A stretch of 51,369 nt of DNA, from positions 1 through 51,369 of the forward strand of contig JAHHRJ010000009.1 in the NCBI GenBank assembly GCA_020025885.1. The letters are read 5' to 3'. The notes under the pieces are model-generated. The model was not told the origin of the DNA. It ran no database searches and worked only from the letters and a program-made list of their open reading frames with translations. Below are positions 26,133 through 34,351 of the stretch, one piece after another. The stretch's first letter is position 1. Each line of letters opens with the position of its first letter. Source of the DNA: Butyricicoccus sp. (GTDB lineage Bacteria > Bacillota > Clostridia > Oscillospirales > Butyricicoccaceae). The position numbers and the translations under genes are program-made.

Positions 26133-26262
26133 GGGGCTGTCACATAATTCATATTTCAAGAAAATAACCCTCTAAGAAACGGCGCCGGAATCGAGGTATA
26201 TCCCGATTTCGGCGCCGTTAATATTACGCTGCTTTTTACAAGATGCTATTATACGACAGCCC
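26133..26262. mobile_element. MITE-like element with inverted ends and a GC-rich core hairpin
   Basis: This 130-bp stretch starts GGGGCTGTCACATAAT and ends ATTATACGACAGCCC; the ends are inverted repeats matching at about 13 of 16 positions. The core has AACGGCGCCG (26178-26187) and CGGCGCCGTT (26210-26219) with further pairing inside. It has no gene. It fills the gap between the convergent trxB and flavodiiron genes and its right end touches the TAA of the latter. It probably also works as a terminator. Confidence 0.6.
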
Positions 26263-27471
26263 TTAATTCTTTTTCAGAGATTCCAAAATTGCATCGCACA
26301 TTGCATTGATCGTCGTAAGGCTCTGCTCCTTCGGGGCAGAACGCACGCTGACCACTGGTTCCAGCACGGTCATATTCTTCATGCCATCGATCAGTGCACG
26401 CATATTCTTTGCACTTGTTGGTGCCCAAGATCCATTCTCCATAAGTGCAATCGTGCGGCTTTGTACACTGAGTGCCTGCATATCATGCAAAAGCCCTAAC
26501 ATCGGCGGATAAATACCATTGTTATATGTGGGCGCTGCCAATACCACATGGCTGCATCGGAACACTTCAGCAATCAGTACAGAAACATCTGTGCCAGATA
26601 CATCATACATCGCAATATTGCGAATTCCAGCATCTGCGAGCTTTGTCGCTAAAATTTCTGCCGCATTCTCTGTATCTCCATACATCGAACCATAGAACAG
26701 TGTGACTGTCTGCTCTTCCGGCTCATAACGGCTCCAAAGATCATATTTTTCCAGCAGCATCTGCAAGTTGGTACGCCAAATCAGACCATGCAGCGGGCAA
26801 ATGAACTGGATATCTAGTCCAGAGAGCTTTTTCAGGGTTGCCTGCACCTGCATTCCATATTTACCAACAATATTTGCATAGTAACGACGGTAATCATCCA
26901 GCCAGTCACGTGTAAAACCCACTTCATCATCAAAAATATTGCCGCTCAGTGCACCAAAGCCACCAAAGGCATCCGCGGAAAACAGAACTTTCTCAGTCTG
27001 CTCATAGGTGACCATGACCTCCGGCCAGTGTACCATCGGTGCAAAGAAAAATTGCAGGGTATGCTGTCCCAAAGGAAGAGTATCCCCCTCCTTTACGACC
27101 ACAGTGCGTCCGTCCAACGGCATATCATAGAACTGCTGGATCAGTGTCATGGTCTTGGCATTTCCCACGAGCTGCATCTGCGGGAAACGAAGCATCAGCT
27201 CTTCGATCCCTGCACAGTGATCCGGCTCCATGTGGTTGACTACCAAGTAATCAAGTGGACGTCCATCTAAGGTATGCAAGATATTGTCCATAAACTGTCG
27301 TGAAATCGCTGAATCTGTGGTATCCATCAGAGCAGTTTTTTTATCTACAATCAGATAACTATTATAGGAAACACCACGTTCAACTGGAAATAAATTTTCA
27401 AATCGCGCAAGGCGGCGATCATTTCCACCTACCCAAGTGATCGTAGGTGTAATTTGTCGGGTGCAATACAT
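26263..27471 (-). CDS. Flavodiiron protein (FprA family)
   Basis: This 402-residue enzyme reduces oxygen to water or nitric oxide to nitrous oxide in anaerobes. The N-terminal metallo-beta-lactamase domain has the diiron motif H80-x-E82-x-D84-H85 (NHMEPDHC), further ligands in APMVHWPE and SADAFG, and PLHGLIW. The C-terminal flavodoxin domain begins at LFYGSMYGDTENAAEI and binds FMN. AAAGGAG precedes the ATG. The gene is alone; its promoter carries a symmetrical box at 27495-27510. Trx/TrxB nearby and Hcp/hemerythrin at the right end point to oxygen or NO defence. Confidence 0.94.
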   Translation of the reverse strand: MYCTRQITPTITWVGGNDRRLARFENLFPVERGVSYNSYLIVDKKTALMDTTDSAISRQFMDNILHTLDGRPLDYLVVNHMEPDHCAGIEELMLRFPQMQLVGNAKTMTLIQQFYDMPLDGRTVVVKEGDTLPLGQHTLQFFFAPMVHWPEVMVTYEQTEKVLFSADAFGGFGALSGNIFDDEVGFTRDWLDDYRRYYANIVGKYGMQVQATLKKLSGLDIQFICPLHGLIWRTNLQMLLEKYDLWSRYEPEEQTVTLFYGSMYGDTENAAEILATKLADAGIRNIAMYDVSGTDVSVLIAEVFRCSHVVLAAPTYNNGIYPPMLGLLHDMQALSVQSRTIALMENGSWAPTSAKNMRALIDGMKNMTVLEPVVSVRSAPKEQSLTTINAMCDAILESLKKN

Positions 27472-27494
27472 AGGGAACTCCTTTCAGGATTTTA

Positions 27495-27531
27495 GTTAGT
27501 CTAGGCTAACATATCATACATTTTTATTATA
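27495..27531 (-). promoter_or_regulatory. Flavodiiron promoter with DtxR-like palindrome
   Basis: A TATAAT -10 (27531-27526, minus strand) is followed, just after the expected start of transcription, by GTTAGCCTAGACTAAC (27510-27495), a 16-bp palindrome with one mismatched pair. It resembles TTAGG-type boxes of iron- or manganese-dependent DtxR-family repressors; this is inference. Confidence 0.45.
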
Positions 27532-27586
27532 TCATAGTATGCTACGCAAATCCAGTATTTTTCGCGCGCACACAGGTCTTACTCCA

Positions 27587-27622
27587 ACAAAAAAACTGGA
27601 GACCTTGCCTCCAGTTTTTTTG
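27587..27622. terminator. mglC terminator
   Basis: AAAAAAACTGGAG and CTCCAGTTTTTTT arms, symmetrical and able to work both ways; it ends the mgl operon on the minus strand. Confidence 0.9.
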
Positions 27623-27629
27623 TGTTAAA

Positions 27630-28709
27630 TTACTTGCGAACAAGGTACTTTCTCATATCGATCGCACATGCAATGAGGATGATGAGACCCTTGATGATGT
27701 ACTGCAAGTTTGCGCTGACAGACAAGAAGGTCAAGCCAACAAAGATGATACGCAGCAGCAGTACGCCAACAACAATACCGCTGATGGAACCGATACCACC
27801 AACAAACGATACACCACCGATTACACAAGCTGCGATCGCATCGAGTTCATAGTTTGTACCAGTTGCTGGGCTGTTAGAGCCAATACGCGCTGCCTCGATG
27901 AAACCAGTGAAGGAGTACATGATACCAGCCAGAATGAATACCATCATAGTATTCTGCGCAACGTTTACACCAGATACATTTGCAGCTTCTGGGTTAGAAC
28001 CGCAAGCGAACATGTTCTTACCAAAGCGGGTCTTGTTCCAGATGAACCACATAACGATTGCCAGAATCAGTGCATACCAAACGTAGTTCGGGATCGGTAC
28101 ATTGCCAATCTTGAGAATAGAGCCATTTACAACTTCCTTGTAGTAGCCAGCCAGACCAGAGATCGGTGCACCATTGTTGCCATTGAGGTTTGTAAACAGA
28201 AGCAGCAGACCATAAACGATGAGCTGTGTTGCCAAAGTTACGATGAATGGATGCAGACCAAACTTTGCAACGGAGAAACCGTTTACGAGACCGACCAAAG
28301 CACCAACAATCATAACAACAACCAGTGTAGCCAAGATCATGAGTGCCGGATGCAGCTGCGGCAGATTCGGAAACATCTTGCTCCCATAGTCTGCTGCCTG
28401 CAAGAATGCAGCGGACATACAAGCGGTCAGACCAACGACGCGACCAGCTGACAGGTCAGTACCAGTCAGAACAATCGTGCCTGCAATACCCATTGCGATC
28501 GGCAGGTTTGCAGCGGTCAGTGAAAGCATATTGACAATAGATGGCATGCCAAAGAAATTTGGATTATAGATACCAATGCCAATTGCTGCAACGACAAGGA
28601 AAATATAGAGCGAGTTGTTGATAAACCATTCTTTCCAGAATGTGTGCTTTTCCTTTGCGCTAAGTGCGCTGAATTCGGCAGATCTTTGCTTGAAATTAAA
28701 TTTTCCCAT
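27630..28709 (-). CDS. mglC: Galactose/methylgalactoside ABC permease
   Basis: This 359-residue membrane protein forms the channel of the galactose importer. About ten helices are visible, with the family stretch VLTGTDLSAGRVVGLTACMSA, GLHPFIVTLATQLIVYG and IAACVIGGVSFVGGIGSISGIVVGVLLLRII. The charged N-terminus (about 30 residues, KEKHTFWKEW) matches MglC rather than the shorter RbsC form. GGGGAGG precedes the ATG, 18 bp after the mglA stop. It is the last gene of mglBAC. Confidence 0.93.
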   Translation of the reverse strand: MGKFNFKQRSAEFSALSAKEKHTFWKEWFINNSLYIFLVVAAIGIGIYNPNFFGMPSIVNMLSLTAANLPIAMGIAGTIVLTGTDLSAGRVVGLTACMSAAFLQAADYGSKMFPNLPQLHPALMILATLVVVMIVGALVGLVNGFSVAKFGLHPFIVTLATQLIVYGLLLLFTNLNGNNGAPISGLAGYYKEVVNGSILKIGNVPIPNYVWYALILAIVMWFIWNKTRFGKNMFACGSNPEAANVSGVNVAQNTMMVFILAGIMYSFTGFIEAARIGSNSPATGTNYELDAIAACVIGGVSFVGGIGSISGIVVGVLLLRIIFVGLTFLSVSANLQYIIKGLIILIACAIDMRKYLVRK

Positions 28710-28727
28710 AGCCTTTTCCTCCCCAGA

Positions 28728-30227
28728 TTATACGTACTTGGCAGCGAGTGTCATAATTTCTTCCTGTGTTGTGGTCTTGGCATCCACCTCGCCTGCCAGA
28801 CGTCCGCCTGACATGACCAGAATACGATCACATACACCCAGAAGCTCAGGCATTTCGCCCGATACCATGATAACACCCTTGTCGCGGTTTGCCAGATCAA
28901 TAATCAGCTGATAGATCTCGTACTTTGCACCAACGTCAATACCACGTGTCGGCTCATCCAGAAGCAGAACTTCCGGCTCGGTCAGCAGCCAACGTCCAAG
29001 AATAACCTTTTGCTGGTTACCACCGGACAGTGTACGGATTTTGGTTTCCTGTGTTGGCGTCTTAACGCGCATCGACTTGATTACCCAGTCGGTGTCTTCT
29101 ACCATTTTCTTATTGCTCAGCCACAAGCCGCCTTTTAAGTACTTTTTGAGACTGGAAATGACCGTATTTTCACGAATGGAGCGAATACCAAAAATACCCG
29201 TTGCACGTCTTTCCTCGGTCAGCAGTGCAAAACCATTTTTAATACTTTCTGATGCATTGCGGTTTTGTACGACCTTACCGTCCAGTTTCAATGTACCTGC
29301 TGAGCGTGTTGCGATACCAAAGATATTTTCGAGAACCTCAGTTCGTCCGGCACCGTCCAAACCTGCAATTCCAAGTACCTCACCCTTACGCAGCTGGAAA
29401 GATACATCGCGTACATGTGAATACTGTGCGCTCAGCCCCTCAACTTCCAGTGCAATGTCTCCCGGTGTATTGGTCTTTGGTGGGAAACGGTTGGTTAGTT
29501 CACGCCCTACCATGAGCTTAATGATCTTATCCATCGTCAGCTCACTTGCAGGCTGTGTTGCGATCCACTGTCCATCACGCATGATCGTAACATCATCCGA
29601 GATGCGCAGAATCTCTTCCATTTTATGCGAAATATAAATGATGCCGCAGCCCTGATCTCTCAACATATTGATAATGCGGAACAGGTGCTCAACCTCGACT
29701 TCAGTCAGTGAGGAGGTCGGTTCATCAAATACAATAATTTTCGAATCATAGGAGACTGCCTTTGCGATCTCAACCATCTGACGCTGTGAAACTGGCATGG
29801 TGCTCATGGTACGATGGGGATCAACCTTAACACCGAGCTTGTCAAACAGCGCGATAGAATCTTTGTACATCTTTTTTTCGTCGATGTAGTTTGCAAATTT
29901 CAGTGGATATCTGCCCAGCCACAAGTTTTCCATAACGGTGCGCTTCAAAGCCTGATTGAGCTCTTGATGCACCATAGCTACACCGTTTTCCAGCGCTTCC
30001 TTGGAGGTCTTGAAGTTAATCTCCTTGCCCCCCAATGTAATTGTGCCTTCATCCTTTTCATAAATACCAAACAGGCACTTCATCAGTGTAGACTTTCCTG
30101 CACCATTTTCTCCCATCAGTGCATGCACCGTACCGCGCCGCACGGTCAGGGATACGCCGTCAAGTGCACGCACGCCGGGAAATTGTTTACAGATGCCCGT
30201 CATCTGCAACAGGACGTCATTTTGCAT
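28728..30227 (-). CDS. mglA: Galactose/methylgalactoside ABC ATPase
   Basis: This 499-residue double ATPase drives galactose import. Domain 1 has GENGAGKST, the Q-loop region AMVHQELNQ and IVFDEPTSSL; domain 2 has the degenerate GLDGAGRTE loop, LSGGNQQKV and LLLDEPTRGID, the standard layout for MglA. GGGGAGG precedes the ATG. It is the middle gene of mglBAC, separated from mglB by a terminator hairpin. Confidence 0.95.
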   Translation of the reverse strand: MQNDVLLQMTGICKQFPGVRALDGVSLTVRRGTVHALMGENGAGKSTLMKCLFGIYEKDEGTITLGGKEINFKTSKEALENGVAMVHQELNQALKRTVMENLWLGRYPLKFANYIDEKKMYKDSIALFDKLGVKVDPHRTMSTMPVSQRQMVEIAKAVSYDSKIIVFDEPTSSLTEVEVEHLFRIINMLRDQGCGIIYISHKMEEILRISDDVTIMRDGQWIATQPASELTMDKIIKLMVGRELTNRFPPKTNTPGDIALEVEGLSAQYSHVRDVSFQLRKGEVLGIAGLDGAGRTEVLENIFGIATRSAGTLKLDGKVVQNRNASESIKNGFALLTEERRATGIFGIRSIRENTVISSLKKYLKGGLWLSNKKMVEDTDWVIKSMRVKTPTQETKIRTLSGGNQQKVILGRWLLTEPEVLLLDEPTRGIDVGAKYEIYQLIIDLANRDKGVIMVSGEMPELLGVCDRILVMSGGRLAGEVDAKTTTQEEIMTLAAKYV

Positions 30228-30282
30228 AGTTTATTCCTCCCCTTTTGGCAGCGCGCCGATTCGCGCCACGCTTGTATTCCGG

Positions 30283-30320
30283 AAAAATAGCCGCCGCCGT
30301 TTTGCGCGGCAGCGGCTTAT
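30283..30320 (-). terminator. Attenuating terminator between mglB and mglA
   Basis: On the minus strand AAGCCGCTGCCG pairs with CGGCGGCGGCTA, followed by TTTTTCC. It occupies the same relative place as 5431-5480 in the other sugar operon and should favour mglB mRNA over mglAC. Confidence 0.75.
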
Positions 30321-30353
30321 TCGTTCAACCAAATCGCGACAGTTTATATAAAC

Positions 30354-31481
30354 TTATTCGCCCATGTATACCTGGTAAGGAATACGGATCTTGTTTGCCT
30401 CATCTACTGTATACTTGTCTGCAATGCCATCCATGAGCGGCTTGCCAGCGGCAATGTTGTTTACAAGATCGGTGATGCACTGTGCCATACCTTCAGCATC
30501 CTGCTTGATGGAACCGGTCATCATGCCCTTTTTAATCAGATCCTTTGCAGCGTCAGTTGCGTCAACGCCGAATACCGGAACATACGGACCAGCTTCCTTG
30601 CCTTCCTCAACCTGCTTGTTGTAACCAACGGTGTTCAGTGCAGTTACTGCACCCTCTGCCATGCCGTCATTGTTACAGATTACCAGCTCAACCATGTTCT
30701 TGTTTGCATCGTTGTACTCAGACAGCAGAGTAGTCATGTACTCGTTTGCAGCAGCAGAAGACCAAGCACCATTCTTGTCAACCAAATACTTGTCTGCGTT
30801 CTTTGCATCATAGAACTCGAGCTTCGGCTTGCCAGCTTCTTCGAGAACCTTGTCTGCGTCTTCAACAGCAAACTGGGTACGGAACTCAGCCTCTGCGTTG
30901 CCCTGCTCGCCCTTGAACAGTACATAGGAGATCTTGCCGTCGCCGTTCAGGTCGCACTTGTCAAAGTTTTCAACCAGATACTTACCGATCATCTCGCCCT
31001 GCATGTGACCAGCCTCTGGTGCATTTGTACCTACGAAAGTAGAGTTCTCATAGCTGCTGATGATATCATCAGAAACCTCGCGGTTAAAGAATACCAGCGG
31101 CAGATTTCCAGCCTTTGCCTTATCAACAACGCCGGTTGCAGCGTCATCAGAGCCTGTGTTTACGAGGTTAACGACCAGCATATTTGCGCCCTTGGTAACC
31201 TCATTCTGAACCTGCTCGGTCTGCGTGGTCTGGTTGTTGTTACCATCCTGATTGGAAGGAGTGATGCCGATACCGCCGAGTGCCTTGTCCAATGCGCCAC
31301 GAACAGATGCAATATATGTATCAGCGTAGTTATAGTACATAACACTGACCTTGAGGTCGCTTGCAGCCTGACCGCCCTGTTCTGCGTCGCCGCCTGCCGG
31401 CTGTCCGCCTCCGCCACATGCTGCCAAAGTCAGAGCCATAGAAGCAACGAGGCTTGCTGCCATAATGCGCTTGATTTTCAT
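30354..31481 (-). CDS. mglB: Galactose/glucose-binding lipoprotein
   Basis: This 375-residue lipoprotein binds galactose or glucose outside the membrane for MglAC. The signal peptide ends in the lipobox LAAC (Cys22) followed by a Gly-rich tether. The mature protein carries an EF-hand-like calcium loop, D177-L-N179-G-D181-G-K-I-S-Y, with FKGEQGNAEAE beyond it, which is diagnostic of MglB among sugar-binding proteins. The hinge and ligand stretches VFFNRE and VICNNDGMAEGA are present. ATG 31481 is chosen because AGGAGG precedes it; a longer frame from 31565 would spoil the signal peptide. Confidence 0.94.
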   Translation of the reverse strand: MKIKRIMAASLVASMALTLAACGGGGQPAGGDAEQGGQAASDLKVSVMYYNYADTYIASVRGALDKALGGIGITPSNQDGNNNQTTQTEQVQNEVTKGANMLVVNLVNTGSDDAATGVVDKAKAGNLPLVFFNREVSDDIISSYENSTFVGTNAPEAGHMQGEMIGKYLVENFDKCDLNGDGKISYVLFKGEQGNAEAEFRTQFAVEDADKVLEEAGKPKLEFYDAKNADKYLVDKNGAWSSAAANEYMTTLLSEYNDANKNMVELVICNNDGMAEGAVTALNTVGYNKQVEEGKEAGPYVPVFGVDATDAAKDLIKKGMMTGSIKQDAEGMAQCITDLVNNIAAGKPLMDGIADKYTVDEANKIRIPYQVYMGE

Positions 31482-31514
31482 TTGAATATCCTCCTCTATT
31501 TTCCGTTCAACATT

Positions 31515-31562
31515 CGGACTACTTGTCCGTTTCGTTGATTTTATTATATAAAAATCATAGCA
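31515..31562 (-). promoter_or_regulatory. mgl promoter region
   Basis: On the minus strand TGCTATGAT (31562-31554) is an extended -10, with a further TATAAT at 31548-31543. A palindrome CGGAC-AAGTA-GTCCG (31529-31515) lies in the leader. The AraC-type response regulator encoded upstream is the likely activator, binding further upstream (31565-31665). Confidence 0.5.
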
Positions 31563-31665
31563 CAATTGAAATGCAATGTTTTACGAATCTTGTTGAATTT
31601 CTTACGCAAAGTATCAAATTTAACTTTTTCCCCCATCCACTTTTTGTGCATATTTTCTAATACGA

Positions 31666-32646
31666 TTATGTGTTTTCTGTGAAATTAAACAGAAACCTTT
31701 GGTTTTCCTCACTATACATATTGTCACGGCGAATCGCGCGGATCTCTGTTGTAATCTCTGGCTCCAAAATCGGCTTATTATTCAGCAGCATTGCAGCGTT
31801 GGTCATACAGAGATAGCCCATTGCAAACGGATTCTGCACGATTAGTGTGTCGATCTCACCGCTTTCAAGCATGCCGACTGATACGACATTGTTGTCAAAT
31901 CCCACCACATGTACGCGCTCCTTGCATTTCATTTCCTCGATCGCATGTCCCACACCAAGGGTCGTGATTTCGTTAAATGTGACAATGGCATCCAGTTTGG
32001 GCTGGCGGCGCAGCATCCCACGGGTTGCTGATTGCACCTGCGCCGAGTCCGATGGAGAATGGATCTGCTCCACGATTTGCGCCCGTCCATCTTTTTCGAT
32101 CGCATCCACAAAGCCGCGCTCACGCGCTTGTCCATTTTCCGTCCGCACATCAAACCCGACCATGCCAATGCATTTGGTTTCAGGCTGTGCCTCTAAGAGT
32201 TCCTTTGCCGCCGCTTGTCCCGCCGCATAATTGTCCGTTCCCACACGAACTGATATACCTTTCGCCTCAACATTTGAGTCGATCACTATGACTTTCACGC
32301 CTGCCTGCATTGCATTTTCAAGGGTCGGCTTCAAGGCTTCTGCATCAATGGCAGAAATGACGATCGCTTTTGCACCACGTGCAACCGCATCATTGATCAT
32401 TTTATTTTGTGTCTCGGCATCTTCTTCAGAAAGCGGGCCTTCAAAGGTATATTGCAGATTATATTCATTCGCCGCCGCTTTGACGCCCGACTGTACTGTT
32501 TTCCAAAACGTAGACTGCGTAGATTTCACGATCACTGACACCCACGGACGCGGCGGCGGCTGTGCGCTTTGCTCGAGCAGTGCACAGCCGCTCACTAAAA
32601 ACAAGCACACCGCACTGCAAAATAAAATCTTATATAGACGGTGCAC
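31666..32646 (-). CDS. Lipoprotein sugar-binding sensor of the two-component system
   Basis: This 326-residue protein is a type I periplasmic-binding fold (Peripla_BP_4) anchored as a lipoprotein (LVSGC, Cys21). It reads VSVIVKSTQSTFWKTVQSGV, then IDSNVEAKGISVRVGTDNYAAG and VGFDNN. A GTG start at 32646 is preferred because GGAGG is 7 nt upstream; an ATG at 32652 would lie directly on that site. It overlaps the kinase gene by 17 nt, so it is translated with it. It has no ATPase of its own and most likely presents sugar to the kinase's outer domain, as in three-component systems that control mgl-type importers. Confidence 0.87.
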   Translation of the reverse strand: MHRLYKILFCSAVCLFLVSGCALLEQSAQPPPRPWVSVIVKSTQSTFWKTVQSGVKAAANEYNLQYTFEGPLSEEDAETQNKMINDAVARGAKAIVISAIDAEALKPTLENAMQAGVKVIVIDSNVEAKGISVRVGTDNYAAGQAAAKELLEAQPETKCIGMVGFDVRTENGQARERGFVDAIEKDGRAQIVEQIHSPSDSAQVQSATRGMLRRQPKLDAIVTFNEITTLGVGHAIEEMKCKERVHVVGFDNNVVSVGMLESGEIDTLIVQNPFAMGYLCMTNAAMLLNNKPILEPEITTEIRAIRRDNMYSEENQRFLFNFTENT

Positions 32647-34351
32647 GGTCATCCCTCCATGTCTTAGGCAATCGAATGGTGACGCGCGTTCCTTCATCAG
32701 GTTCGCTTTCGATCACCAGCCCATATTGCTCGCCAAAATAAATCTGATTGCGGTCATTTACATTTTTAATACCAATCCCGCTCGCACGGTCTTCTTTTTC
32801 CTGCAAAAGCCGCTTGCAGTCCTCTTCTTCCATGCCAATTCCATTGTCGGTCACGGACATAATGATGTCTTCACCATCGTCTCGCACTTCGATCACGATC
32901 TCCCCCGCGTCTACGAACTCGCCAAACCCATGCAAAATCGCGTTTTCAATAATGGGCTGCAAGGTAATTTTACTGCACAGGCAATCGAGCAAAGTATCAT
33001 CCACAATAAAGCGATACTGGAACTGGTCTTTGTAGCGGAACTTTTGAATGATCAAATAGCTTTCCGCATGTTCCAGTTCCCGCCGAATCGGAATGAGTTC
33101 CGCGCCGCGCGAAATGCTGATACGGAATAGTCGCGCAAGTGCACCTACCATTTGTACTGCATCCGTTGTGCGTCCCACTTCGCACATCCACTGGATCGAG
33201 TCCAAAGTGTTATATAAAAAATGTGGGTTGATCTGTGCTTGCAAGGCTTTGAGTTCGGTTTTTTGCAAGGTTTCCTGATCGTGTTTCACTTCTTCGATCA
33301 GCTCCTGTATGCGGCACACCATATGTCCAAAAGAATCCGATAATACCGCGATCTCCTGCGTACCGCTGACTGGCTGATATTGGAACCCCGTTGCATCCTG
33401 TTCAAACCGGTGCATTTGTGCCACCAATCGCTGAATGGGCGCAGAAACCAACCCCATAGCAAATGCGGCAACGCCCAATACCAGAATGAGCGCCACTGAA
33501 CCGACAATAAAGATCATGCGGAGTGCTGCATTGCGCGGCGTCTCTACCAACTCATCGAGATAATTGACCCCCACCAAGCGCCATCTGCTTTGGGGGATCG
33601 AGTGCACGATACGCAGGGTGTTGCCCTCTGTGTATACGCCATCTCCACGTCCAGAATACTGCAACGTATCCTCTTTTTTAATGCCCACATAGATAAGCTG
33701 CTGCTGTGGGTGATATATAAGGCGTCCTTTCTGATCGATCAAGAACGTGTATCCCTGTGTGCCTGTGCCTACATCGTCCACATATGCCGCAATGGAAGAA
33801 AACTGCAAATCGAGCGTGACAAAGACTTCCTCTTCTTCGTAACAAGATATATTGCTTCGGCAAGCGATCGTAATGACCCACGGATAATAGTCCTTATATA
33901 AGTTGAGGACATGGGGCGATGTGATATACAGCCCATTTGCATCCACTTCTACGTCCTGTAAGTTCAGCGCTCCAGTGACTTCCTTACGCACCTGCTTACT
34001 CGACCAGCTATCTAAAAGCTTCCCTTCAATAGAGTACACCGCAATATTGCATAGATCCTCTCGCATTTCTACCAGCGTAGAAAGGGTCTCTCCAAGCTCT
34101 TCGGCATTTTTTTTGCGTTTCAACTCCAAAGCCACGCGATGCATGAGCTGATTGGTGTTTGCTGTATAGTCCGAGATCACGCTTGCCGCCTGATGCAGCG
34201 ATTGCTCTGAGCTTGTCGCCGCACCGCTGCGCAGCGCATTGGTATACAACGTTGTAAAGATCCATGTGGACAAAATCACAATGCTACCCGTCACTGCTAT
34301 TACAAGCAGGATGATGAGCCCTGATAATGTAAGCGTTCGCCTATTTTTCAT
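32630..34351 (-). CDS. Sensor histidine kinase, LytS/YesM type with Cache domain
   Basis: This 573-residue membrane kinase has a first helix (residues 7-34), a large outer domain of about 240 residues of dCache type, a second helix (about 279-301), a HAMP linker, and a His_kinase/HATPase core with His377 in QINPHFLYNTLDSIQW, the N-box ILQPIIENAILHG and G-boxes DNGIGM and GIGIKN. ATG 34351 is preferred over GTG 34357 because GGAGG is 6 nt upstream. It overlaps the regulator gene by 11 nt. The gene order regulator-kinase-sugar sensor-mglBAC points to galactose sensing. Confidence 0.93.
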   Translation of the reverse strand: MKNRRTLTLSGLIILLVIAVTGSIVILSTWIFTTLYTNALRSGAATSSEQSLHQAASVISDYTANTNQLMHRVALELKRKKNAEELGETLSTLVEMREDLCNIAVYSIEGKLLDSWSSKQVRKEVTGALNLQDVEVDANGLYITSPHVLNLYKDYYPWVITIACRSNISCYEEEEVFVTLDLQFSSIAAYVDDVGTGTQGYTFLIDQKGRLIYHPQQQLIYVGIKKEDTLQYSGRGDGVYTEGNTLRIVHSIPQSRWRLVGVNYLDELVETPRNAALRMIFIVGSVALILVLGVAAFAMGLVSAPIQRLVAQMHRFEQDATGFQYQPVSGTQEIAVLSDSFGHMVCRIQELIEEVKHDQETLQKTELKALQAQINPHFLYNTLDSIQWMCEVGRTTDAVQMVGALARLFRISISRGAELIPIRRELEHAESYLIIQKFRYKDQFQYRFIVDDTLLDCLCSKITLQPIIENAILHGFGEFVDAGEIVIEVRDDGEDIIMSVTDNGIGMEEEDCKRLLQEKEDRASGIGIKNVNDRNQIYFGEQYGLVIESEPDEGTRVTIRLPKTWRDDRAPSI

